From positions 1,820,984-1,884,983 of the forward strand of contig NZ_CP092107.1 of the NCBI RefSeq assembly GCF_029016485.1: a stretch of DNA of 64,000 nucleotides, read 5' to 3'. This document shows positions 34,698 through 43,676 of the stretch, piece by piece. The position numbers and the translations under genes are program-made. Position 1 is the first letter of the stretch; each line of letters opens with the position of its first letter. The notes below the pieces were generated by a model. That model was not told where the DNA came from, ran no database searches, and worked only from the letters and a program-made list of their open reading frames with translations. Source of the DNA: Vibrio sp. JC009. GTDB taxonomy: Bacteria > Pseudomonadota > Gammaproteobacteria > Enterobacterales > Vibrionaceae.

Positions 34698-36089
34698 ATG
34701 GGAAAAGACGCAGTACAAGATCGATTTAATAATTTTAGAAAAGGCATTAGCAGGAGGGAGTTCAATCGGGTCGACTTTCTTGTTGCTAGAGCTGAGCAAT
34801 TCAAAGCGGAAGATCCAGAGCTTGCAAAAAGAATTTTGACTCGCGTTGAAAATCTGAGAAATCAGGTGGATGACGTAAGCCATAAATCATCGATTTCAGG
34901 TTTGGTTGAAAGTGAGAACAGAAAAGCCAATCAAAAAATCATAGTAAAGAAACAGGGAGATGACAGTCAAAAATCGACAACTGAATTAAATCCGACTACT
35001 GTTTTAAAAAGGCCCTTTATTCTTTTCGTTCTAATTCCAACCGTTATATTTAGCATCTACCAAATCTTTCTAGCTACAGAACGTTTTGAAAGTCAGGCTA
35101 AAGTAATAGTTCAGCAGCCTGACGGTATGGCTACTTTGGATGCATCTATGGCGCTCTTTTCTGGACTGGGGGGAGTACCCACTGGGAATTCTGATACAGA
35201 ATTGGTGAAAGCTTACGTCTATTCATTTGATATGGTGGAGTACCTAAATGATAGGTTGAATCTCCGTACGCACTTTAGCATGTATGATGCAGACTATTTC
35301 AGTCGAATCCATGAAGGTGACAGCCGTGAGAAGATGCTTGAATTTTATAAGGAACATATTGAAGTCCAAATAGATGAAAAATCAGGTGTGGTTAGTATTT
35401 TTACTCAAGGCTTTACTCCTGAATATGCTCAACTGGTAGCTGAGACTATCGTTAAGCGTGCTGAATGGTATATCAATTCTATTGGTCACCAGCTAGCAGA
35501 GGCTCAACTTAAGTTTGTTAAGGGTGAACATCAAATCGTGGAAGATAAATTGGCAGATGCTCAGACCCGCCTGCTTAAGTTCCAGCAAAAATATAATCTT
35601 TTGGATCCGACAGCGGAAGGTTTGGCAATGCAGCAAATAACTTATACGCTAGAAGGGCAGATATCAGCAAAAGAAGCAGAACTAAAAGCCTCGCAATCTG
35701 TTATGAGCTCTGATGCTCCACAAGTTATCGCATTAAAAGCAGAACTGACAGCACTTAAGTCACAGCTAAAAAGTGAACGAAGCAAGCTATCTCAGGAAAA
35801 TGGAGGTGAATCAATTCCAGTTAGTGAAATCCTTGCAAAATATACTGATTTAAAAGTGAAAATGGAGCTTGCTCTACAGTCATATACTGCATCTCAGGTT
35901 TCACTAGAAAAGTCACGAATCGAAGCATACCGCCAGATGAAGTACTTGATAACAGTCGAATCAGCTACTTTACCAGAAGAGTCAAAATACCCGAATGTCT
36001 TCTACAATATAACTCTCTTTCTTGTGGTGCTAAGTATGACATTTGCAATAGGTAAAATAGTTTTATCGACAATAAGAGAGCTTAAATAG
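34698..36089 (+). CDS. kpsE: Capsule export inner-membrane protein KpsE
   Basis: A 463-residue protein of the KpsE/BexC (polysaccharide co-polymerase 3) type. About 95 cytoplasmic N-terminal residues precede the first membrane helix (PFILFVLIPTVIFSIYQIF), followed by a large periplasmic part with coiled coil (about 250-400: QLKFVKGEHQIVEDKLADAQTRLL, LTALKSQLKSERSKL) and a second helix at the C terminus (FYNITLFLVVLSMTFAIGKIVL). It bridges KpsMT and KpsD. The N-terminal cytoplasmic extension is longer than in E. coli KpsE. An ISAs1-family element begins four bases after the stop. Confidence 0.87.
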   Translation: MGKDAVQDRFNNFRKGISRREFNRVDFLVARAEQFKAEDPELAKRILTRVENLRNQVDDVSHKSSISGLVESENRKANQKIIVKKQGDDSQKSTTELNPTTVLKRPFILFVLIPTVIFSIYQIFLATERFESQAKVIVQQPDGMATLDASMALFSGLGGVPTGNSDTELVKAYVYSFDMVEYLNDRLNLRTHFSMYDADYFSRIHEGDSREKMLEFYKEHIEVQIDEKSGVVSIFTQGFTPEYAQLVAETIVKRAEWYINSIGHQLAEAQLKFVKGEHQIVEDKLADAQTRLLKFQQKYNLLDPTAEGLAMQQITYTLEGQISAKEAELKASQSVMSSDAPQVIALKAELTALKSQLKSERSKLSQENGGESIPVSEILAKYTDLKVKMELALQSYTASQVSLEKSRIEAYRQMKYLITVESATLPEESKYPNVFYNITLFLVVLSMTFAIGKIVLSTIRELK

Positions 36090-36092
36090 AAT

Positions 36093-37399
36093 CAGGGCAA
36101 GATCATTAAAAAGCCTTATGGAATAGGGGCTCAATCGGGAAGATAATTTAACTAAACTTATCGCCAACCACTCAAAATTGCAAACAAAACAATGATCGAT
36201 TTGACGATCTAAACTCGCTGTGATCATATACTGTTTTTTACAGTTGAGATTCTAAGTCATGAACGGATTAAGCCTTTTGGACCACATTTCAATAATACAA
36301 GACCCACGCCAAGCCTGGAAAATAGAGCATAAGCTATCAGATATTATTTTTCTGACGGTAGCTGCTGTGATTGCAGGTGCAGAAGGTTGGAAAGATATTG
36401 AAGACTTCGGAGAGGATAATCTTGAATGGCTTAGACAATATGGCGACTTTGAACATGGTGTTCCGGTTCATGACACGATAGCCAGAGTAATGAATTTAAT
36501 TTCAGCGAAGCAATTGCAAAAGTGTTTTTCTGCTTGGATGAGAGATTGTCATGAAGCGGCTAATGGTGATGTTATTGCTATTGACGGAAAGACTATTCGA
36601 GGTACTTACAACAAAGAAAAACGTTGTGGTGCGATTCATATGGTTAGCGCCTTTAGTGCTGCAAATCAGGTTGTTCTGGGGCAGGTAAAAACAGCGGAAA
36701 AATCAAACGAGATCACAGCAATACCAGAGCTATTGAAGCTATTAGAAATTCGTGGGTGCCTTGTCACTATTGATGCTATGGGCTGTCAGAAGGAAATAGC
36801 TAAACAGATAGTAGATAAAGGAGCGGATTATCTTTTTGCTGTAAAAGGCAATCAGCCAAAGCTAGAAGAAGCGATGGGAAAAGCCTTTAATTCTGCGATG
36901 CTGAATAGCTACGAAGGCGATAAGTATAGTACTCAAGAAAAAGGGCATGGCCGAACAGAGACTCGAATGGCACTGGTAAGCCATGACCCATCAGAGCTTG
37001 GTGATGTAGAGTTTGACTGGGCAGATTTAAGCACTTTAGGTGTTGTTGTTTCTATCAGGCAAGAAGGCGACCAGCCAGCAGAAGAAATGACGATCAGATA
37101 TTACATCAGCTCAGCTAAGTTAACGGCGAAAGAACTGATGGAAAAGTCCAGAGCGCATTGGAGTATAGAAGTTCAAATGTATTGGCGACTGGACGTTGGA
37201 ATGAATGAAGATAGCTGTCGAATTCAGCGAGAACATGCTGGTGAGAACTTAGCAGTAGTTCGGCATATAGCTTTAAACCTGCTGACGGAAGAGAAAACTT
37301 TCAAGGCGGGGATAAAAAGGAAGCAGAAGAAGGCGAACAGAAGTAACGCCTATCTTTCTCTAGTCCTTGCAGGGCAAGGGGCTTCGTAATCTTGCCCTG
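36093..37399 (+). mobile_element. Intact ISAs1-family insertion sequence
   Basis: A 1307-bp element with terminal inverted repeats starting CAGGGCAAGAT (left, 36093) and ending ATCTTGCCCTG-type sequence (right, to 37399). It holds one full transposase gene. I see no target-site duplication, which suggests rearrangement next to it. IS1358, known in Vibrio O-antigen/capsule loci, belongs to this family. A diverged 3' remnant of the same element lies at 47606-47683 plus 49256-49409. Confidence 0.85.
36259..37389 (+). CDS. ISAs1-family transposase
   Basis: A 376-residue DDE transposase. The N-terminal DDE-associated domain (HISIIQDPRQAWKIEHKLSDIIFL) precedes the catalytic core, with the first aspartate in VIAIDGKTIRGTYNK, the second in LVTIDAMGCQKEIA, and the glutamate in the C-terminal RAHWSIEVQMYWRLDV. 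Length and intact motifs suggest an active gene. Codon use resembles the core genome more than the AT-rich capsule genes. It reads in the same direction as the capsule operon and may not block transcription fully. Confidence 0.92.
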   Translation: MNGLSLLDHISIIQDPRQAWKIEHKLSDIIFLTVAAVIAGAEGWKDIEDFGEDNLEWLRQYGDFEHGVPVHDTIARVMNLISAKQLQKCFSAWMRDCHEAANGDVIAIDGKTIRGTYNKEKRCGAIHMVSAFSAANQVVLGQVKTAEKSNEITAIPELLKLLEIRGCLVTIDAMGCQKEIAKQIVDKGADYLFAVKGNQPKLEEAMGKAFNSAMLNSYEGDKYSTQEKGHGRTETRMALVSHDPSELGDVEFDWADLSTLGVVVSIRQEGDQPAEEMTIRYYISSAKLTAKELMEKSRAHWSIEVQMYWRLDVGMNEDSCRIQREHAGENLAVVRHIALNLLTEEKTFKAGIKRKQKKANRSNAYLSLVLAGQGAS

Positions 37400-37433
37400 G
37401 ATGTTCATGACTTTTCCGTGCAGTAGCTGTATC

Positions 37434-37461
37434 TTATCGCTTACAGCTTAAAGCTTACAAC
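37434..37461 (+). repeat. Heptanucleotide array c (four units)
   Basis: TTATCGC TTACAGC TTAAAGC TTACAAC, 12 bp before the rmlC start and just after the ISAs1 element. The complement reads GTTGTAA GCTTTAA GCTGTAA. Confidence 0.75.
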
Positions 37462-37472
37462 TTGATATTTTT

Positions 37473-38021
37473 ATGAAATTTATAGAAACAGATATACCAG
37501 ACGTTAAGATTATTGAGCCTACTGTATTTGGTGATGATCGTGGCTTTTTTATGGAGACTTTCCGAACTTCTCTGTTTAAAGAGCAGTGCAGTGAAAGAGA
37601 GTTTGTGCAGGAGAATCACAGTAAATCCAGCCACGGAATATTGAGAGGTTTGCATTATCAGACCGAGAATACTCAAGGGAAATTAGTCCGTGTTGTGTCT
37701 GGGTGTGTTTTTGATGTTGCTGTAGATATGCGTAAAAGCTCTCCGACATTTGGTCAGTGGGTGGGAGTAGAGCTATCAGCTGTTAATAAAAGGCAATTGT
37801 GGGTGCCGGAAGGTTTTGCTCACGGATTTTACGTGATGTCTGATGAGGCTGAGTTCGTATACAAGTGTACGGATTACTATAACCCAGAGGCAGAAATCTC
37901 AGTAAAGTGGGATGATGCGGATATAGGTGTAAACTGGCCTTTAGGCGATGGTCAGGCTCCATGCCTGTCTGGTAAGGATGAAGTAGGATTATCCTTTACC
38001 GAAGCACCAAAGTTTAGGTGA
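37473..38021 (+). CDS. rfbC: dTDP-4-dehydrorhamnose 3,5-epimerase RmlC
   Basis: A 182-residue cupin epimerase, third enzyme of dTDP-L-rhamnose synthesis. Signatures are GDDRGFFMETFR, QENHSKSSHGILRGLHYQ (catalytic His), GKLVRVVSGCVFDVAVDMR, LWVPEGFAHGFYV and the YYNPEAEISVKWDD segment. The length matches the family. RmlD is 1.8 kb downstream, but rmlA and rmlB are not in the window. Two genes for putative rhamnosyltransferase-like GT2 enzymes lie between rmlC and rmlD, which fits a rhamnose-containing polymer. Confidence 0.93.
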   Translation: MKFIETDIPDVKIIEPTVFGDDRGFFMETFRTSLFKEQCSEREFVQENHSKSSHGILRGLHYQTENTQGKLVRVVSGCVFDVAVDMRKSSPTFGQWVGVELSAVNKRQLWVPEGFAHGFYVMSDEAEFVYKCTDYYNPEAEISVKWDDADIGVNWPLGDGQAPCLSGKDEVGLSFTEAPKFR

Positions 38022-38024
38022 TTT

Positions 38025-38825
38025 ATGCGTCTTTTTATTTCAGTAGTCTCTCACAGACATCATAGCATCATCATTAACCTCGAATCGGTTCGTTTGTTAG
38101 CAGAAGACACGAATGTAGAGGTAGTATGCAGAGATAACGTGCATGTTCACGTGTTAGAAGATACCTGCAAGGATATTGGTGCTCATTATATAGCTAACAA
38201 AAAGCCGCAGGGTTTCGCTGCAAATAATAACGCCAATTTTATCTACTGCAGAGAGCAGTTAGGGATGCGAGATGACGACTACTTCGTTATGTTTAACCCA
38301 GATGTATATATCGACAAGCAAAATATACATCAACTTAGGAGAGAACTACGAAACAGGAAGCCTTCGCTGGCAGTGCCAAATTTGTTCTTGGATAAGGAAG
38401 AATATGTTCACGATGACAACATTCGTACATATCCGAAATTTTCTCAGTTCGTAAGAACCTATCTGTTTAGTGAACGCACAACAATGGTGAACCGCCGTAA
38501 AAAGCTTAAACATAGCAGTAACTATTGGGCAAGCTGCGCATTTATGGCAGTACGGGCGGAGCTTTTTCTGAACAGTCATGGTTTAGATGAAAAATACTAT
38601 ATGTACTGTGAAGACGTAGACTTTTGTTACCGATTGAAGGAGCAGGGCACCTATTTCCACTATCTGGAAAATGTAAAAGCCGTACACTTCAGAAGGAGAA
38701 GAAGCAAAATGTTCCTAAGCAAACACTTCTTCTGGCACGTACAAAGTGTGCTAAAATACAGCCTCACCAAAAAAACATTCCAGGCAAAACAATCCCAACT
38801 AGAGCAATTAAATAGGCAGCTGTAG
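38025..38825 (+). CDS. GT2-family glycosyltransferase (WbbL-like)
   Basis: A 266-residue cytoplasmic glycosyltransferase with a GT-A fold. The nucleotide-sugar part has KKPQGFAANNNANF, the DxD-like MFNPDVYI (Asp at residue about 88) and the acceptor/catalytic region YYMYCEDVDFCYRLKEQG. This pattern is typical of the rhamnosyltransferase-like members (WbbL, RfbF). It starts three bases after the rmlC stop. The donor sugar is presumed dTDP-rhamnose from context only. Its stop is followed by four perfect CCGACAG heptads. Confidence 0.8.
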   Translation: MRLFISVVSHRHHSIIINLESVRLLAEDTNVEVVCRDNVHVHVLEDTCKDIGAHYIANKKPQGFAANNNANFIYCREQLGMRDDDYFVMFNPDVYIDKQNIHQLRRELRNRKPSLAVPNLFLDKEEYVHDDNIRTYPKFSQFVRTYLFSERTTMVNRRKKLKHSSNYWASCAFMAVRAELFLNSHGLDEKYYMYCEDVDFCYRLKEQGTYFHYLENVKAVHFRRRRSKMFLSKHFFWHVQSVLKYSLTKKTFQAKQSQLEQLNRQL

Positions 38826-38840
38826 CAAGATTCGGCTTTT

Positions 38841-38868
38841 CCGACAGCCGACAGCCGACAGCCGACAG
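38841..38868 (+). repeat. Heptanucleotide array d (four perfect CCGACAG)
   Basis: Four identical CCGACAG units, with a single TTCGG half-unit of opposite orientation just upstream (38831-38835) and a TTTT spacer. It ends four bases before the next start codon, where no ribosome site is visible. Confidence 0.88.
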
Positions 38869-38872
38869 CCCC

Positions 38873-39835
38873 ATGATAGACATCATCCTAGCCACCTACA
38901 ACGGTGAAAAATACGTCGAACAACAACTCAAGTCGATCCAGAATAATGTTGACTACGATAAGCTAATATCGCGTGTGATAGTCGTGGATGATGGCTCACA
39001 AGACGGGACTACAGATATTGTTAAGGTTTTAGCTGCAAGTGATAACAAGATCGTTCTGGAAAAAAACATTAGTGGAGCGCATGGCGCATGCGAAAACTTC
39101 GCATTTGGGATCAGCCTGAGCGATGCAAACTATATAATGCTCTGTGATCAGGATGATATTTGGCTAAAGGATAAAATTTCACTTTCATTCAGCCGAATGA
39201 TTGAAGCAGAAAAAAGAAACCCAGATAAACCAATACTCGTCTTTTCTGATAAGCAAATTGTTGATGAAAACCTAAATCTTATATGTGATAGCTATTTTCA
39301 ACTTAAAAAGATAGATAAAGGTTGGCACCATAGCTTTGATCGGTTGCTTCACCAGAATGTAATATCAGGCTGCACCATGCTGTTTAACAGAAAGCTAAGT
39401 CAGATAGCGCAGCCAATCCCTTCTGATTGTTATATGCACGATTGGTGGATTAGCCTTTTTGCATCCAAGTTCGGACAAATTGAATTTATTGATAAGCCTT
39501 TGATCCAGTACCGTCAACATGCCAATAATACCATAGGTGCCAGGCAAAAAGGGCTGACGCTTGTTACTAATTTCTTTTATCACTTGGATTCCTTTGAGGG
39601 TAGTTTTCGAAAAACAGCCCAACAGGCTAAGTTATTTAAAGAGCGGGTTGAAATGCCTGGACATAAAAAACAAGATCAAGCCACGGATACGCTGATTGCT
39701 TTGGCAACTGTTGAACAACAAAGCATTGTCGAGCGATTAAAATATTTTAATAGCAATACAATAACAAGAAGCAATGCATTCGGCCGATTTGCATTGTTTC
39801 TCACTTTAATAAGATTACCAGTTTTAGATAGATAG
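38873..39835 (+). CDS. GT2-family glycosyltransferase
   Basis: A 320-residue family 2 glycosyltransferase. It opens with IDIILATYNGEKYVEQQLKS, then VVDDGSQDGT (UDP/dTDP binding), the LCDQDDIW DxD motif (residue about 92) and the acceptor-side YMHDWWISLFA with LIQYRQHANN. This set is the rhamnosyltransferase-like subfamily of O-antigen loci (WbbB/RfbG-like). It is cytoplasmic with no membrane helix. The start ATG abuts heptanucleotide array d, so the usual ribosome site is missing or replaced by array sequence. Confidence 0.85.
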   Translation: MIDIILATYNGEKYVEQQLKSIQNNVDYDKLISRVIVVDDGSQDGTTDIVKVLAASDNKIVLEKNISGAHGACENFAFGISLSDANYIMLCDQDDIWLKDKISLSFSRMIEAEKRNPDKPILVFSDKQIVDENLNLICDSYFQLKKIDKGWHHSFDRLLHQNVISGCTMLFNRKLSQIAQPIPSDCYMHDWWISLFASKFGQIEFIDKPLIQYRQHANNTIGARQKGLTLVTNFFYHLDSFEGSFRKTAQQAKLFKERVEMPGHKKQDQATDTLIALATVEQQSIVERLKYFNSNTITRSNAFGRFALFLTLIRLPVLDR

Positions 39836-39866
39836 TGATTATTTACCGGATAGTGATAGTTAAACA

Positions 39867-40892
39867 ATGAAAAAAGTACTAATAACAGGCCGAGATGGTC
39901 AGTTGGCGTGGGAATTGGGGCAAACCATGCCGGAAGGAATAGAGCTCAAGTCATTAGGCATAGAAGAGCTTGATATTTCGGACGACTCTCAAGTTAATAA
40001 GGCAATGTATAGCTTCAATCCAGACTTTGTAATTAATACAGCGGATTACACGGCAGTAGACAAAGCTGAATCAGATAAAGAAACAGCCTACGCAGTAAAT
40101 GAAAAAGGATGTGAGTATTTAGCTATCGCTTGTAAGAAACACAAAGCTAAATTAATACACGTATCAACAGACTTTGTGTTTGATGGGACCAAAAGTACTT
40201 CTTACCAACCAGACGATCAAACGAGCCCCATCTCTGTTTACGGTGCATCAAAGCTAGCGGGCGAAATTAAAATAGGCGAAATACTAGGCAGCGAAGCAAC
40301 CATCATCAGAACGGCTTGGCTATACTCGGTCAACGGTAGTAATTTCGTAAAATCCATGCTACGCCTAATGCAGGAAAAAGAGCAACTAAGCATAGTCTAC
40401 GATCAAGTTGGTACCCCAACTTGGGCAAAGGGCCTGGCAAAAGTAATTTGGGCACTACTTCAATCCGACAGCCGACAGTCGACAACTGACAGCCGTATTT
40501 TCCATTGGACCGATACCGGCGTTGCATCATGGTTCGACTTCGCTGTAGCAATACAGGAATTAGCGACCGAAAAAGGTATGTTGAAAGATGAAATCCCAGT
40601 CTATCCAATTCCAACACCCGCGTATACAACCCCTGCGAAACGTCCAAGCTTTAGCATAACAGACAAAACACTTTTAGAAGAGATTTGTGGTATAAAAGCG
40701 GCTCATTGGAGAAGACAACTCTCATCGATGCTTGATGAGCTAAATAGTCATTGTTCATCTAATGTGAATCGATTCAATGAAGTGGATAAAAAGAAACATG
40801 AATTGGAATTAACATTGGTTCAAGAAGATTTAGAAAAAGCCATAATTAATAATAATTTTAGTTTAATTAAACCCATATATAAAGGTGAATAA
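39867..40892 (+). CDS. rfbD: dTDP-4-dehydrorhamnose reductase RmlD with internal heptad array and C-terminal tail
   Basis: A 341-residue short-chain reductase that completes dTDP-L-rhamnose. GRDGQLAWELGQ is the NADPH loop, HVSTDFVFDGT and SVYGASKLAGE carry the catalytic Thr/Tyr/Lys (YxxxK), and RTAWLYS and WTDTGVASWFDFAVAIQE are standard. Between ALLQ and IFHWTDTG the frame runs through a heptanucleotide array (40465-40492), giving SDSRQSTTDSR in place of a short loop. About 50 residues follow the normal family end (RRQLSSMLDEL), a charged tail of unknown origin. The gene is otherwise full length; whether the tail and loop reduce activity is open. Confidence 0.9.
   Translation: MKKVLITGRDGQLAWELGQTMPEGIELKSLGIEELDISDDSQVNKAMYSFNPDFVINTADYTAVDKAESDKETAYAVNEKGCEYLAIACKKHKAKLIHVSTDFVFDGTKSTSYQPDDQTSPISVYGASKLAGEIKIGEILGSEATIIRTAWLYSVNGSNFVKSMLRLMQEKEQLSIVYDQVGTPTWAKGLAKVIWALLQSDSRQSTTDSRIFHWTDTGVASWFDFAVAIQELATEKGMLKDEIPVYPIPTPAYTTPAKRPSFSITDKTLLEEICGIKAAHWRRQLSSMLDELNSHCSSNVNRFNEVDKKKHELELTLVQEDLEKAIINNNFSLIKPIYKGE
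40465..40492 (+). repeat. Heptanucleotide array e inside rmlD
   Basis: CCGACAG CCGACAG TCGACAA CTGACAG lies within the rmlD reading frame and keeps it open. It sits at a loop position just before the conserved HWTDTGVASW strand. Confidence 0.88.
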
Positions 40893-42818
40893 ATGCTCTC
40901 GCCTAAAGAACGATTTGAAAGAAATGTTATAGGTCAAGATTTATCTTGCAGCGTATGTTTAACTTATGAGCAGTTGACAGATATAGCTAGTGAAGATTAT
41001 TTTCCAAATAGTTGTTTATCAAAATACAAAAAAATCTTATCTAATGTATTGGATGAACTTGATAGTATAAAAAACACATCAAGTTTTAAAGCATATAAAA
41101 AACATCTTCGTAATATTTACGTACAGCTTAATAATTCTAACATTCACCTTGTTAATAATATAGAACTATATTCATGCCAAGTTTTGGACGTTCTGTTATC
41201 AGACGTAAGAGCAGTAAATTATCTTGATTCGATATATGACTTAGCCCTAGTTATAGGTCAGGAGTACTATTTAGCAAACTCACTCCTGGATAAAGGAAGA
41301 GATGTACTATTTAATTTAGAAAAGCACCCATCAAAGTTAAGAACTGTTTCAAAACTTGTAACACTAATAGATGATAGTTACGATACACTTTTAGGTTATT
41401 CAGAGTTTATTCCTTCAAATTATCTTCTGTGTTTTTTATTTTCTGCTGCAAAAAATAAAGAAGATATAAAATTATGGGAGAGGAAATTAAATACTATAAC
41501 AGGCGAGACGGAATTAGATTATTTATTTGAAGTCATATATCGATCTCCATCCAAATTAGGATACTTGCATGACGCTTCGAAATTATTAAATTTAGCCAGA
41601 ATTTCGAATAAAGGAAACTATTTGAAAGTAAGTTTCATCTTGCAAAGTTTACCAATAAGCAAAGAATTTAATATTAGTTCATGTACCGATACTTTTATTA
41701 AAATACTATCTCTTCCAGAGAAAGAAGTTAAAGAATTTTATTGGAATATTCGAAGGCTTGAATTTGACAAAGGTTTTACACTAAAATTAACCAATGAATT
41801 ATTTAAAGAAAATAAAATATCTCTAAATGAACTTACAAGAGACAAAAAAATACTAATTTTAAAGCTATGTGGTAATCACCTTTCTGAGCCTCATATTAGA
41901 GAAGTTCTTGATAGTGAACCTGATGCTTATAATAAAGTAACTTTAGCATCACTTTTGGGTTTAAATTATTACTCTAGATCTTTGGTAAGAAGAATTAATT
42001 CAAAAAAAGAAATCTACCCAAACTTAATTATGGGCGAGGTATGTGAAGATAATCTTGAAGTTTATTTTGAGAAACTTCTTGAAGAATTTGAGTCATTTTC
42101 TAGTTGTCAGGAAGTAGTGAAAACTGGCCCTCTTATAACGGTAATAATCACAACCTATAACCCTAATGTCTCGTTATTTATCTTATCAATCCGCTCTATT
42201 TTAAGTCAAATATATAAAAATATTGAAATAATTATTGTTGATGACTGCTCAAAAGATGAAATAACATCCAAGCTTAAAATTGAACTTAGTAAGTTAGATT
42301 TTAAAGGAATAAATTATCGGTTGATATCGAATGAAAAAAATATAGGACAATATCGTTCGAGAAATAAGGCCATTGCTTTATCAAATGGTGAATATTTTGC
42401 GATCCAGGACGATGATGACGTATCTCATCCGACAAGGCTTTATAAACAAATGTCAGCGTTAAACCAAGGGGCAATAATGTCATTTGCAAAGCATATAAGA
42501 TTCAATGAAGATTTGAGTATATCAATAGATGACAAGAAAGAATTGACTATATTTGGAGATGGACCAGCTACTTTATTATGTACAACTAAATATGCGTTAC
42601 AGATTGGTGGATTCAGGGATATCCGTAGTCGAGGCGATATAGATTTTCGAGAACGAATGACACAAGTTTTTGGAGCTAGATATATTGATTTACAAGAACA
42701 GCCACTCTATTTCATGCGTGCATCTATGTCAACTATTTCATCCGTTTATGAATATTTTCATGGCGATAAGTTAAATTACTATAGAGATTTAATGATTAAA
42801 AGGCCGAGCGCAGTATAA
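40893..42818 (+). CDS. GT2 glycosyltransferase with large N-terminal domain
   Basis: A 641-residue protein in two parts. Residues 1 to about 400 are mostly helical, lysine/asparagine-rich and unrecognised. Residues about 405-640 are a family 2 glycosyltransferase: PLITVIITTYNP, IIIVDDCSKDE, NIGQYRSRNKAI and the DxD-type AIQDDDDVSHPTRL. The very AT-rich codon use marks it as part of the exchanged capsule block. It follows rmlD directly, with a single-base junction, and overlaps the next gene by one base, so it is translationally coupled on both sides. Product: a sugar transfer in capsule assembly; donor and acceptor unknown. Confidence 0.75.
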   Translation: MLSPKERFERNVIGQDLSCSVCLTYEQLTDIASEDYFPNSCLSKYKKILSNVLDELDSIKNTSSFKAYKKHLRNIYVQLNNSNIHLVNNIELYSCQVLDVLLSDVRAVNYLDSIYDLALVIGQEYYLANSLLDKGRDVLFNLEKHPSKLRTVSKLVTLIDDSYDTLLGYSEFIPSNYLLCFLFSAAKNKEDIKLWERKLNTITGETELDYLFEVIYRSPSKLGYLHDASKLLNLARISNKGNYLKVSFILQSLPISKEFNISSCTDTFIKILSLPEKEVKEFYWNIRRLEFDKGFTLKLTNELFKENKISLNELTRDKKILILKLCGNHLSEPHIREVLDSEPDAYNKVTLASLLGLNYYSRSLVRRINSKKEIYPNLIMGEVCEDNLEVYFEKLLEEFESFSSCQEVVKTGPLITVIITTYNPNVSLFILSIRSILSQIYKNIEIIIVDDCSKDEITSKLKIELSKLDFKGINYRLISNEKNIGQYRSRNKAIALSNGEYFAIQDDDDVSHPTRLYKQMSALNQGAIMSFAKHIRFNEDLSISIDDKKELTIFGDGPATLLCTTKYALQIGGFRDIRSRGDIDFRERMTQVFGARYIDLQEQPLYFMRASMSTISSVYEYFHGDKLNYYRDLMIKRPSAV

Positions 42819-43669
42819 TGAAAGTGATAATATCTTTGACTACAATTAGTTCTAGAATAGATAAATTGGATAAAGTTATAGAGTCCTTGATTTGTCAAGA
42901 GATTGATAGTGAATTTGAAGTCCACTTACATATATCAGAAGAAAGTTATTTGTTGGATGAGGGAATTAAGCAAATACCACAACGTCTAAAGTCATTAGAG
43001 GCTGATAACCGAAATTTCAAGATAAAATATGTAGAGAACATCGGGCCTTATAGGAAAATCATACCAATACTAAAAGATATAAATAAAGGGAAATTATTTT
43101 GTGATTATGTTGTCACAGTAGATGATGACACAATTTATCCGAAGAATTGGTTGAATGAGTTGGTTGCCAAGATTATTAGCCTTGAGTGTGTTGTAGCCTA
43201 TAGAGGCCGGAGATTAGACATAAATGATAATGGTGAAATCAAACCATATAGATCATGGAAACACTCTAGTGATGAGCTTTTATCTCCAGATATTCGTACG
43301 GTAGGTACCGGGAAGGATGGCATTATTTACAGACCCGACTATTTTCATCCTAATGTTTTGAACATGGATGAGGCATTGGAAGCTTGTGGGCATGCTGATG
43401 ATTTATGGTTAAAAGTTCACACCGCGATTATGGGAGTAGAGACTGTGCTTATAAATCAAAAATTACGGGATCAGTTCGAAGATATTGGTGAAGAAGATGA
43501 ACAAACCCTATATAAGGTTTTTAATAAAAATGGCGGGAATGATAGAGCTATGTCCAACATTAAAAACTATATACTGATCAAATATGGATTAAATCTAACA
43601 GATGTTTTTAAGTTTAATAATAAACTTGGCTCGAGTTGGTTTAATGAAAACTTTTTAAAATCCCTCTGA
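42818..43669 (+). CDS. Glycosyltransferase-like protein
   Basis: A 283-residue probable GT-A glycosyltransferase. It begins VIISLTTISSRIDKLDKVIESL, has a DxD-like VVTVDDDTIYPKNWL near residue 105 and a late GHADDLWLKV acidic motif, the pattern of sugar-transferase families found in O-antigen and capsule loci. No membrane segments are seen. It overlaps the preceding glycosyltransferase by one base. The substrate is unknown. Confidence 0.7.
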   Translation: MKVIISLTTISSRIDKLDKVIESLICQEIDSEFEVHLHISEESYLLDEGIKQIPQRLKSLEADNRNFKIKYVENIGPYRKIIPILKDINKGKLFCDYVVTVDDDTIYPKNWLNELVAKIISLECVVAYRGRRLDINDNGEIKPYRSWKHSSDELLSPDIRTVGTGKDGIIYRPDYFHPNVLNMDEALEACGHADDLWLKVHTAIMGVETVLINQKLRDQFEDIGEEDEQTLYKVFNKNGGNDRAMSNIKNYILIKYGLNLTDVFKFNNKLGSSWFNENFLKSL

Positions 43670-43676
43670 GGCTACA

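Noticed and set aside
36080..37410. Target-site duplication around the intact ISAs1 element
   Set aside because: Left flank (AAATAGAAT) and right flank (GATGTTCAT) do not match, so none is claimed.
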